A DNA stretch of 12,081 nt, from contig DASTVV010000127.1 of assembly GCA_035758925.1 (NCBI GenBank), positions 1-12,081 on the forward strand, written 5' to 3'. The notes under the pieces were generated by a model. It had not been told where the DNA came from. It did not search any database and saw only the letters and a list, made by a program, of their open reading frames with translations. The position numbers and the translations under genes were made by a program. This document shows, piece after piece, positions 6,263 through 12,081 of the stretch. Numbering within the stretch: position 1 is the stretch's first letter; the number at the start of each line of letters is the position of its first letter. This stretch comes from DASPMP01 sp035758925. Its GTDB lineage: Bacteria; Gemmatimonadota; Gemmatimonadetes; Gemmatimonadales; Gemmatimonadaceae.

Positions 6263-6727
6263 TCAGCGCTCGATGCGCGGGAGCGTATCCTCTACCGTGA
6301 GACTCGGGTCTTCCGCAGACCGGAAATACGTGGCGTAACCCACGAGTCGTCCACACGACGGCCGATAGGTTCGGGTGAACTTCGTGCCGCCGGGCCCGAT
6401 GTACGTGAACGAGATCGAGTCGGCAGCCGAGTTGTACGACACCCTTTCAACGGGCCGGGTCTCTTTCGAGGCACCGCCCTTTTCGCGAATGGCCGCGCTG
6501 AGCTTTCCTTCCGCGTCCACTCCGAAGTACACCTCCATGCCGCTCCATCCGTCCGGTGTACTTGGATCCCGCGTCAGCGCGCCAAACCCCACGGGTTCCA
6601 CCCTGATTTTCTCCCCCTCGAAGCACGAAAGGTTGGGAAGAAACCTGGACTTGGGAGTGCATGAGAGGGACACCGCGGCCGCAACGGCGGTGGCGAACGT
6701 GAGAAGCACGCGTGGTGATGGTCTCAT
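6263..6727 (-). CDS. Small exported or lipoprotein of unknown function
   Basis: Predicted 154-residue exported protein; no family recognised. Residues 1-22 form a signal (VLLTFATAVAAAVSLS) with Cys23 in VSLSC. This is a weak lipobox, because Ser sits at -3, so lipidation is possible but unsure. The mature part alternates strands, as in a small beta-rich domain: GMEVYFGVDAEGKLSAAIREKG (63-84), then ERVSYNSAADSISFTYIGPGGTKFTRTYRP (94-123). Two remaining cysteines (35 and 125) could form a disulfide. The ATG at 6727 was chosen because it begins the signal peptide; the same frame is open for another 109 codons upstream, but that stretch has no protein-like character and overlaps the divergent gene. 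No clear ribosome site is visible. Confidence 0.65.
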   Translation of the reverse strand: MRPSPRVLLTFATAVAAAVSLSCTPKSRFLPNLSCFEGEKIRVEPVGFGALTRDPSTPDGWSGMEVYFGVDAEGKLSAAIREKGGASKETRPVERVSYNSAADSISFTYIGPGGTKFTRTYRPSCGRLVGYATYFRSAEDPSLTVEDTLPRIER

Positions 6728-6902
6728 AGTGATCGGAAGGTGCCAACGCCCTGATCCGCTACGGGCGGACCCGGATTTCCCCGCTCGCTCGATGCGAACG
6801 CGACTATGCTCCGGACGGAACGCGACGTGCAAACGTAACGGGATTGAACGTCGCAGAACTTTGCTCTGGACCGATCCCATCAGTTGTGGGTAGAGTGTTG
6901 GT
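6728..6902. other. Divergent intergenic region (175 bp)
   Basis: This stretch separates the starts of the minus-strand small exported protein and the plus-strand CarboxypepD_reg protein, so it should contain both promoters. I see no convincing -35/-10 pair, no long inverted repeat and no RNA gene. TAGAGT at 6891-6896 is the nearest thing to a -10, but it is too close to the GTG start to be persuasive. Confidence 0.5.
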
Positions 6903-7667
6903 GTGAAGCCAAGATCGCTGATTCTTTCGCTGGTCGCGGCCCTCTCGTGGCCGACCTTCGCGCACGCGCAGAAAGGGGCCACCATCACTGGTACGGTGGT
7001 TGACTCGCTGCAGCAGCCCATTCGCGACGCGGACGTGATCCTGCGACCCGGCAATCACCGCGCGCGATCGGACTCGCTGGGCCGGTTCACCCTTGCCGAG
7101 CTGGATGACGGCAACTTTTTCCTCGCGGCGCGCAAGGTGGGTTACGCGCCCGACCGGCTGGACGGCAAGCTGTCGAAGAATGGACGCCTCAACGTCAAGC
7201 TGACACTCAAGCGCAGCGTGCAGCTGGACACCGTGCAGGTCGTCGCCAGCCGCCAGTGCTCCGAGCAGTCACTGGACGGCTTCATGTGTCGGCAGCACAA
7301 CGGCGGCGGAGTCTTTCTGGACTATCCGGACATCGACGAGCGCGGCGTGGACTACACGGCGGATCTGTTCAAGGACATTCCGGGATTTCGTGTCGCTCTT
7401 CGTTCCACGCGATTCGGCCCGGAGCGAGTGGCGGTCGCATCGAATGGCTTTGGATGCATCACGTCACTCGTGGACGGCCGCCCGGTGACGCTCGCCAACC
7501 CGATTCCGCGCCTGCCCACTGACTTGAGTGCGGTGGAAGTGTATTTCAGACCGGACTCGGTACCCAAGGAATACCAGCGGTACACCTGGCCAGCGGCCGG
7601 CATCACGCGATCCGGCCGGTGCAGCGTCGTCGTCTACTGGACCACCTGGGCCAAGTTCAACCCTTGA
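6903..7667 (+). CDS. CarboxypepD_reg / TonB-plug-like periplasmic protein without barrel
   Basis: Predicted 254-residue exported protein with a GTG start. Residues 1-22 are a signal peptide (LILSLVAALSWPTFAHA|Q). Residues 26-103 are a carboxypeptidase-regulatory-like (transthyretin-like) beta-sandwich: ATITGTVVDSLQQPIRDADVIL, SDSLGRFTLAELDDGNFFLAARKVGY and LNVKLTLKR. Residues 107-247 resemble a TonB-dependent receptor plug: LDTVQVVAS, DLFKDIPGFRV, CITSLVDGRPV, LSAVEVYFRPDSVPKEYQ and a last strand after Cys240 (RCSVVVYW). Cys185 and Cys240 probably pair. Full receptors run to 700 or more residues with a 22-strand barrel, which is missing here. From memory this short architecture is frequent in Gemmatimonadota. 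Its role is unknown; it may bind a surface partner or modulate an outer-membrane receptor. It is divergent from the 6263-6727 gene and overlaps the GNAT gene by 11 bp at the 3' end. Confidence 0.82.
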   Translation: MKPRSLILSLVAALSWPTFAHAQKGATITGTVVDSLQQPIRDADVILRPGNHRARSDSLGRFTLAELDDGNFFLAARKVGYAPDRLDGKLSKNGRLNVKLTLKRSVQLDTVQVVASRQCSEQSLDGFMCRQHNGGGVFLDYPDIDERGVDYTADLFKDIPGFRVALRSTRFGPERVAVASNGFGCITSLVDGRPVTLANPIPRLPTDLSAVEVYFRPDSVPKEYQRYTWPAAGITRSGRCSVVVYWTTWAKFNP

Positions 7668-8112
7668 TCCGGTAGACCCCCGGCCGCGCGATCTCCATCA
7701 GTCTCTCCGGTGCTGCGACGGGCTTGAATCCGAAGCGTGCGTAGAGCCCGTGCGCGTCCCGTGTCGCGAGTGAGAAGCGCCGCAAGCCTTGAAGATCCGG
7801 GTGCGCCATCACCGTCTCGATGAGCCAGACGGCGAGGCCCCGTCCCCGGTGCGCCTCCAGGACATACACGTCCGCCAGGTACGCAAACGTCGCTCGGTCC
7901 GTAACGACGCGCGCGAAGCCGACCTGCGTTTTCCCGTGGAACAAGCTGAAGGGAAGCGAGCCAGCGATGGCGCGGGCGACCACCTCGCGTGGGATTCCCT
8001 CGGCCCAGTACGACGTCGAAAGAAAGGCGTGAACCGCCGCGACGTCGACGCGTGCCGGGTCGGTCGAGATCCGATATTCGCCGCGGACGTGCTCTACGGG
8101 CCAGGCAGTCAT
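7657..8112 (-). CDS. GNAT family N-acetyltransferase
   Basis: Predicted 151-residue cytoplasmic acetyltransferase that moves an acetyl group from acetyl-CoA to an unknown amine. Motif A of the fold is clear: FAYLADVYVLEAHRGRGLA at 76-94, with the R-G-R-G-L pyrophosphate-binding loop (Arg89-Leu93) and the following helix VWLIETVMAHP. Motif B is DAHGLYARFGF at 119-129, with the usual Tyr124. The N-terminal segment YWAEGIPREVVARAIAGSLPF (35-55) is typical of small single-domain bacterial GNATs. A start at 8148 would add 12 residues (MAERAAARVESG); 8112 gives the usual N-terminus, but neither has a strong ribosome site. Its tail overlaps the end of the CarboxypepD_reg gene by 11 bp. It is the only clearly cytoplasmic complete gene in the window. 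Confidence 0.92.
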   Translation of the reverse strand: MTAWPVEHVRGEYRISTDPARVDVAAVHAFLSTSYWAEGIPREVVARAIAGSLPFSLFHGKTQVGFARVVTDRATFAYLADVYVLEAHRGRGLAVWLIETVMAHPDLQGLRRFSLATRDAHGLYARFGFKPVAAPERLMEIARPGVYRIKG

Positions 8113-8172
8113 TCCGGATTCTACTCGTGCGGCTGCCCGTTCAGCCAACCTGCGGCTACTCGCTCCCGCGTG

Positions 8173-8206
8173 AAACGCCCCGCCGAAGGATCTCGACGGG
8201 GCGTTT
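8173..8206 (-). terminator. Bidirectional Rho-independent terminator
   Basis: A perfect 10-bp stem pairs AAACGCCCCG (8173-8182) with CGGGGCGTTT (8197-8206). After one mismatch, CG (8184-8185) pairs with CG (8194-8195). On the minus strand the stem begins 33 bp after the PhoX-like gene's stop and ends in TTT, so it most likely terminates that transcript. On the plus strand it is followed by CTGTTC, which would also stop read-through towards the PhoX-like gene. Confidence 0.8.
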
Positions 8207-8239
8207 CTGTTCGACCCACCGCGCGCGGTCGAATTCGGG

Positions 8240-9595
8240 TTACTGCGAAGCGCGGCTGAAGCTCATGTCTTTCAGGCGCCAGACCGCGATCGTCAGGTCG
8301 CGCGGATCACTGCCGCCACGGTGCTGGATGTTCACGAACAGCGTCTTGCCGGAGGGACTCACGTAGATGCCAGTCGGCTCGGCGTTGCAGTCCGTGATCG
8401 AGAAGAAACGACGGATCGGCAGCGACCGGGTCGGGCTGTCCGGGTTGAACGGCGCAAACCACACGTCGTCGCCCAGCGTCTTGGACGGCGCGGACCCGCC
8501 TGGATCTTCGGTGATGTACAGGTTGCCGTGCTGGTCGAGCGCCAGGTTGTCGGGCAGGTCGAAATCGGCCGGCGCATTCACGCCCTCGCGGACGTAGTCG
8601 GAAACGATCGCCTGTCCCTGCGGCCCGCCTTCCGGCTGCAGATCGATGGCCAGCACGCGGTCCTCGCCCGTGACCGCGACGTACAGCACGTGGTTGCCCC
8701 GGGTGTCGTTGCCACTGCTGGTGCCGATCTCGATGTCCTCGGGGCGCACGTAGCCAGTGGCTCCCTTCGCCGTGGCCTCCGCCTGCGAGTTCACCTGCGC
8801 CGCGTCACGGTCGAGCGCCACCCACTCCGCGACACCAGTTCTGTCGCCCAGGTCGTTCACGATCTTGAGCGCGTACAGCTGGCCCGAGCTCAGGTCGTTC
8901 TGGTTGTCCGGCACGAACTTGAAGACGTAACCGGGGCTCGCCTCGGAGATGCCGTAGAGATTGCCCTGCTTGTCGAAGCGCAGGCCCTCGTGCGAACGAG
9001 AGCCGACCGCGGGCCGAGGGGTCGCGACGCCGGTGGCAGGATCGATCTCGTATACCAGCCCACCAACCGTGTTGGGCAGCGTGGGATCCTTTTGGCCGGC
9101 GGGGTCTGTTTCCTCCGCAACGATGATGGTTCCCCAGGGCGTCCACGCGAGCCCGTCGAAGCGCTCGAGGTCCGGGCGCTGAACGACGATGCGTGAAAGC
9201 CCCGTCTCCAGATCGGTTTCCGAAACTGCGGCATTCGAGCCGTTTTCGTGCGCGCTGTAGAGATACCGTCCTTTCTGCGGCCCGCTCTCGTTCAGCGTGA
9301 GCATGTCCGCATTGTTCTCGAATCCCGCGCCTTCTCTCGCGACCACCGTCTGCGCGAAGCCCGACGGCAGCAGGATCTGCTCCGCCTTGCCGCCGGCGAC
9401 GCACGCTGCCGATGCAGAGAGTGGAACGAACGGCTCCGTATCGCCCGGCAGAACCAGATCGAGCTGGATGCCCGGTTCCGGCGGGCCGGCGTAGCCGTCA
9501 CCCGGTGTCGTCAAGGAGTCTGGCGCGCACGCGAGCAGGACCGCCGCCGCCAGAGACATGCTGAAGCGTTTTCGAGCTTTGAGCTGACTGACCAT
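8240..9595 (-). CDS. PhoX/DUF839-like beta-propeller lipoprotein
   Basis: Predicted 451-residue lipoprotein with lipobox LLAC (Cys23), related to the PhoX/DUF839 family. Classical PhoX is a periplasmic phosphatase with a Ca/Fe cofactor in a six-bladed propeller. Family-like stretches, in order, are GFAQTVVAREGAGFENNADM (79-98), YLYSAHENG (111-119), DGLAWTPWGTIIVAEE (147-162), RSHEGLRFDKQGNLYG (200-215), GYVRPEDIEIG (281-291), LPDNLALDQHGNLYITED (347-364) and EPTGIYVSPSGKTLFVNIQH (406-425). The conserved Glu residues (117, 203, 286, 406) are plausible metal ligands. It is shorter than classical PhoX (over 600 residues), so phosphatase activity is unproven. The start at 9595 has GGGGG at 9601-9605 and leads straight into the lipoprotein signal; the alternative ATG at 9628 has no ribosome site. 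It lies downstream of the peroxidase gene on the same strand across 140 bp. Confidence 0.85.
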   Translation of the reverse strand: MVSQLKARKRFSMSLAAAVLLACAPDSLTTPGDGYAGPPEPGIQLDLVLPGDTEPFVPLSASAACVAGGKAEQILLPSGFAQTVVAREGAGFENNADMLTLNESGPQKGRYLYSAHENGSNAAVSETDLETGLSRIVVQRPDLERFDGLAWTPWGTIIVAEETDPAGQKDPTLPNTVGGLVYEIDPATGVATPRPAVGSRSHEGLRFDKQGNLYGISEASPGYVFKFVPDNQNDLSSGQLYALKIVNDLGDRTGVAEWVALDRDAAQVNSQAEATAKGATGYVRPEDIEIGTSSGNDTRGNHVLYVAVTGEDRVLAIDLQPEGGPQGQAIVSDYVREGVNAPADFDLPDNLALDQHGNLYITEDPGGSAPSKTLGDDVWFAPFNPDSPTRSLPIRRFFSITDCNAEPTGIYVSPSGKTLFVNIQHRGGSDPRDLTIAVWRLKDMSFSRASQ

Positions 9596-9672
9596 TTGCA
9601 CCCCCGATAAGCGTTGACGCACTGTCATGCGTTGCAGCGCGGGAAACCTTTGGGGGAGCGGTAACGCGACGC

Positions 9673-9695
9673 CGCTGCCTCACGTAACGGCAGCG
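9673..9695 (-). other. Hairpin between peroxidase and PhoX-like genes
   Basis: CGCTGCC (9673-9679) is the exact reverse complement of GGCAGCG (9689-9695), with a 9-base loop. It lies about 40 bp after the peroxidase stop. There is no T-run, so it is at best a weak or factor-assisted terminator, or an operator for the downstream PhoX-like gene. The rest of the 140-bp gap (9596-9735) shows no gene and no convincing promoter. Confidence 0.4.
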
Positions 9696-9735
9696 AATCA
9701 TCCACGCCACATGCGACGGCCCAGTGTAACGAGTC

Positions 9736-11586
9736 TCAGGGCGTAGCCGGTGCTGGACGCTTGAGGAAAGCGGTATCCGTGAGCGCGCCCATGAACGCCA
9801 CCAACTCGCGTTTCTCGGCGGGCGTGAGCTTCAGCGGAGTGCTCGGCAGCGTCTGCTGCGGCAGCGCGAGTCCGAGACCAGCGCCGCCGCCTCGATCGTA
9901 GAAATCCACCACTTGCTCCAGCGTCGCGAAGACGCCGTTGTGCATGTACGGTGCGGTGAGTGCCACGTTCCGCAGTGCCGGGACCTTGAACGCCGACTGG
10001 TTGTTCGGCACCAACTCCAGCACGGCGCGCCCAGGATCCGGATCCAGAACCGGCCGCGCGAGATTTGGCGTTGCCGGAACTCCGATCACCTCAGCCTCGG
10101 CATTGCGGTAGTCAGGCGGCATCACGCCGTTGAAGAGCGGCGCGAAATGGCAGGTGCCGCACTTCGCCTTGCCCATGAACACCGTGAACCCACGCCGTTC
10201 GGCGGCCGTAACCGCCAGCGTATCGCCACGCATCGCTCGGTCGAACCTCGAGCCCATCGCGGACAATGACCGCAGGTACGCGGCGAGCGCCTGTCGAACC
10301 TCGAGCCCGGTGAGCGGTGCGGTGCCACGATCCGGCATCGCTGCCGCAAACGCCGCCCGATAGGAAGAATCGGCCTTGAGCCGCGCCGCGACCGTGTCCA
10401 CGGAGCTCGCCATCTCGGCATGGCTTTCGAGCACGTTGCCCACCTGCGTCTCCAGGGAACGCGTTCGGCCTTCCGCAAAGAGTCTGGGCTCGAAGGCGAC
10501 ATTCAGCAGCGTCGGCGTGTTGCGCAGCGGTTTCCGTTCCTGCCCCGGAAGTGGTGCCGCTCGCGGACGACGATCCGTGAATGCCATCGCCGGGACATGG
10601 CACGACGAGCACGCGCGCGTTCCCGGTCCGGACAACCGCGGCTCCATGAAGAGCCGTTCACCCAGCATGCGCAGCGCTGTCGTGGAAGGGCGCGCGTGTG
10701 CAGGCGCGAACGCGGTGGGATCGAACGCGTCCACCTCGAACGGCGACTCGGCGGTCATCCGGAGGAGACGCCGTTCCCCGGGCGGCGGCAGGCCCACCCG
10801 CCGCTGTAGTTCTGCCAACTGGGCTCCGATCGGATTCACGTACGCGACGATGAAACGAAGCCGGTCGTACGTGCCGAAATCGGCGTGCGCGCGCAGGTCC
10901 GCGGCTGCGGCGCGCAGCAGCGTGTCCGCTGCACGCGTCTCGTCGGCGTGCCCGATGGCGAACAGGAGCTCGCGGACTCCGTCGAGAGCCGCCGCTGCTT
11001 CGATGACTCCGTCACCGGAAGGGTCGGCGTCGAAGCCGGCCAGGCCAAGTACAGTCACGCGCACCAGCTCCAGCCGAGCCGCATCGACCAGTGCGGACGC
11101 ACTCGTTGCATTGTTCCTGGTGACGAACCGCAGCTCGTCGAGCACGCGACGCATCCGTCCCAGTTCGCGGCGCGCCGAGTCGCGCGTGAGAAAGCCATCG
11201 AACAGCGCGGCCTCGACCACCTGGAATCCCACCGGGGCAGAACGCGGCGGTGGATTTGGCAGGTCGTCATCTTCGTCCGCGCGGGGTCCGCTGATCAGCG
11301 ACGCCTGGATCGGCACGTAGTACGTCAACAGCGATTCCACATGCTTGTAGGACTCGCGTGCAATGCGAAATGCTTTCGGCGCCGGATCAGGTGCTGCGGT
11401 GAAGGCCAGTGCGGAGTCGAGGTTCGCCAGCGTGTTTGCCAGCTGTGTCAATCCGTCCGCAAGGAATCTCCGACCACCCTCGTTGGAGTCAGGTGTCGCG
11501 GCGGAGCTGCGTGCGCAGGAAAGTCCCGCGAGCAGAAACACGATCGTTGGGGCGGCCAAGACGCGATGGAGGCGGTGCGCGAGCAT
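9736..11586 (-). CDS. Di-heme cytochrome c peroxidase (MauG/CCP family) with imelysin-like N-terminal domain
   Basis: Predicted 616-residue exported redox enzyme. Residues 1-27 are a signal (IVFLLAGLSCARS; Cys24 sits in a poor lipobox). Residues 38-270 are helical and imelysin-like, with FRIARESYKHVESLLTYYVP (73-92), then FQVVEAALFDG (121-131) and TYDRLRFIVAYVNPIGAQL (239-257). Residues 300-612 are a bacterial di-heme peroxidase domain. CxxCH motifs are C326-S-S-C329-H330 and C476-G-T-C479-H480, and APYMHNG (545-551) offers Met548 as a likely distal heme ligand. LGERLFMEPRLSG, RNTPTLLNVAF and TLEQVVDFYDRGGG are family hallmarks. Family enzymes reduce H2O2 with cytochrome c electrons or, in MauG, oxidise protein residues. 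Classical CCP is about 320-350 residues; the helical front is the addition and may bind metal or a partner. The ATG at 11586 begins the signal; the open frame continues upstream into the CTCTGTG repeat and the next gene, which is spurious. Confidence 0.9.
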   Translation of the reverse strand: MLAHRLHRVLAAPTIVFLLAGLSCARSSAATPDSNEGGRRFLADGLTQLANTLANLDSALAFTAAPDPAPKAFRIARESYKHVESLLTYYVPIQASLISGPRADEDDDLPNPPPRSAPVGFQVVEAALFDGFLTRDSARRELGRMRRVLDELRFVTRNNATSASALVDAARLELVRVTVLGLAGFDADPSGDGVIEAAAALDGVRELLFAIGHADETRAADTLLRAAAADLRAHADFGTYDRLRFIVAYVNPIGAQLAELQRRVGLPPPGERRLLRMTAESPFEVDAFDPTAFAPAHARPSTTALRMLGERLFMEPRLSGPGTRACSSCHVPAMAFTDRRPRAAPLPGQERKPLRNTPTLLNVAFEPRLFAEGRTRSLETQVGNVLESHAEMASSVDTVAARLKADSSYRAAFAAAMPDRGTAPLTGLEVRQALAAYLRSLSAMGSRFDRAMRGDTLAVTAAERRGFTVFMGKAKCGTCHFAPLFNGVMPPDYRNAEAEVIGVPATPNLARPVLDPDPGRAVLELVPNNQSAFKVPALRNVALTAPYMHNGVFATLEQVVDFYDRGGGAGLGLALPQQTLPSTPLKLTPAEKRELVAFMGALTDTAFLKRPAPATP

Positions 11587-11677
11587 CGCGACAACTTGGA
11601 AGCTCCAGCGTGCGACGAAAACCGCGGTCACGTAACGGCTGTGCAACCATTGTCCGCCGACGTGCGCTTCGGCTGCT

Positions 11678-11740
11678 CGGTGGTCTCTGCGTTCTCTGTG
11701 GTTCGACTTCTCTGTGCTCCGATCTTCTCTGTGGTTCGTT
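11678..11740. repeat. CTCTGTG-type short-unit degenerate repeat tract
   Basis: The motif CTCTG[TC]G recurs at 11685, 11694, 11710 and 11727, separated by GTT, GTTCGACTT, CTCCGATCTT and GTTCGTT. Unit lengths are therefore 9, 16 and 17, which looks like a base period of 8-9. On the minus strand it reads ACCACAGAGAAC-like words. It starts directly next to the TAA stop (11741-11743) of the DDAH-like gene and ends about 90 bp before the peroxidase start. The rest of the 154-bp gap (11587-11677) shows nothing recognisable. From memory, similar tracts are common between genes in other soil-bacterial genomes; not verified here. Confidence 0.7.
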
Positions 11741-12081
11741 TTAGATGCGCAGCAGCAGACTGCAGCAGGTGAGCCCGCCCTCCGCCTTGGCCAGCTCCGA
11801 CGCCTCCACGGCGCGGGCGTCGAATCCGGCCTGCGCAAGCCGCTCCTGCGTGCGCGGAGCGCTCGCCGGACACAGCACAATCGCGTCGATGCTCACGACG
11901 TTGGCTGCATTCGGTTCGGCGGGATCTATCTCCATCCACGACAGCCCGTCGAACACCGTGACATCAATCAGGCGGGGATTGAGCAGTACGCGGTCATCGC
12001 CCAATGCGGTCGCGGCGGACTTGAGGTGCAGGCAATCGCGCACGCTGATCGACGTGACGCGATATCCCAGGGGCTCGAGCA
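11741..12081 (-). CDS. Dimethylarginine dimethylaminohydrolase (DDAH)-like enzyme, C-terminal part
   Basis: The last 113 codons of a gene whose 5' part lies beyond the window; whole enzymes are about 250-260 residues. This amidinotransferase-superfamily enzyme hydrolyses methylated arginine or related guanidino compounds through a Cys-His mechanism. Catalytic landmarks are visible. CLHLKSAATALGDD carries the active-site His (DGLHLKS in human DDAH1). DPAEPNAANVVSI resembles the substrate loop, and GLTCCSLLLRI near the stop carries the paired Cys, one of which is the nucleophile. An apparent GTG start at 12043 is not real, because the frame continues in register (LEPLGYRVTSIS) to the window edge. 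The DDAH subtype is favoured over arginine deiminase by the ELAKAEGGLTCCS ending. Expression level and partner genes cannot be judged. Confidence 0.85.
   Translation of the reverse strand, partial: LEPLGYRVTSISVRDCLHLKSAATALGDDRVLLNPRLIDVTVFDGLSWMEIDPAEPNAANVVSIDAIVLCPASAPRTQERLAQAGFDARAVEASELAKAEGGLTCCSLLLRI

Noticed and set aside
10376..11320. 314-codon plus-strand open frame opposite the peroxidase gene
   Set aside because: Ser/Arg/Ala low-complexity translation typical of a GC-driven antisense frame; the minus strand has two heme motifs.
11587..11880. N-terminal extension of the peroxidase frame through the CTCTGTG repeat
   Set aside because: The extension overlaps the DDAH-like gene and is Arg/His repeat translation; the signal peptide begins at 11586.
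1..12081. Antiphage defence system, prophage, integron or transposase
   Set aside because: No nuclease, helicase, integrase, recombinase or phage structural motif was recognised in any convincing frame.

Overview
The window is GC-rich bacterial DNA, roughly two thirds GC by eye. It is dense with exported proteins: signal peptides or lipoboxes start most of the genes. The mix resembles Gemmatimonadota or a neighbouring phylum of soil and sediment bacteria. It includes a barrel-less CarboxypepD_reg/TonB-plug protein, LVIVD-repeat and PhoX-like lipoproteins, a di-heme peroxidase with an imelysin-like front half, and a MetX-type hydrolase next to an exported cyclophilin. No rRNA or tRNA gene allows a firm assignment, so the phylum is an inference.

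Layout, left to right. Positions 27-506 (-) encode an exported SnoaL/DUF4440-like protein. Only 44 bp separates it from a divergent gene at 551-2362 (+), and that gap holds a perfect 14-bp palindrome. The 551-2362 gene joins a secreted alpha/beta hydrolase of the homoserine O-acetyltransferase (MetX) superfamily to a cyclophilin-type prolyl isomerase. The linker is four 24-bp tandem repeats. Next is a two-gene operon: a DUF305 lipoprotein (2521-3189) and an LVIVD beta-propeller lipoprotein (3204-5228), closed by a strong intrinsic terminator. Positions 5229-5611 hold no intact gene: they contain the terminator, a 104-bp imperfect inverted repeat, and a probable dihydrofolate-reductase-family remnant. 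A five-helix membrane protein (5612-6247, +) converges on a small secreted or lipoprotein gene (6263-6727, -). A 175-bp divergent region separates that gene from the CarboxypepD_reg/plug protein (6903-7667, +), which overlaps a GNAT acetyltransferase (7657-8112, -) tail to tail. The last part runs on the minus strand: a DDAH-like gene cut by the window edge (11741-12081), a di-heme cytochrome c peroxidase (9736-11586), and a PhoX/DUF839-like lipoprotein (8240-9595) followed by a bidirectional terminator.

Function. No single pathway links the genes. The common theme is envelope and periplasmic work: metal or copper handling (DUF305), redox chemistry (peroxidase), hydrolysis (MetX-like, PhoX-like), folding (cyclophilin) and surface propellers.

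The least ordinary signal is a set of four unrelated short-unit degenerate repeat tracts: CCCTGT-type at 1-37, 24-bp CTGACGC-type at 1661-1756, ATTCGTG-type at 5303-5406, and CTCTGTG-type at 11678-11740. Each sits at a gene end or gene junction. One supplies the last codons and stop of a gene, one forms an in-frame linker joining two genes, one abuts a truncated gene, and one begins at a stop codon. This suggests that short-word repeats repeatedly settle at 3' ends and reshape them.
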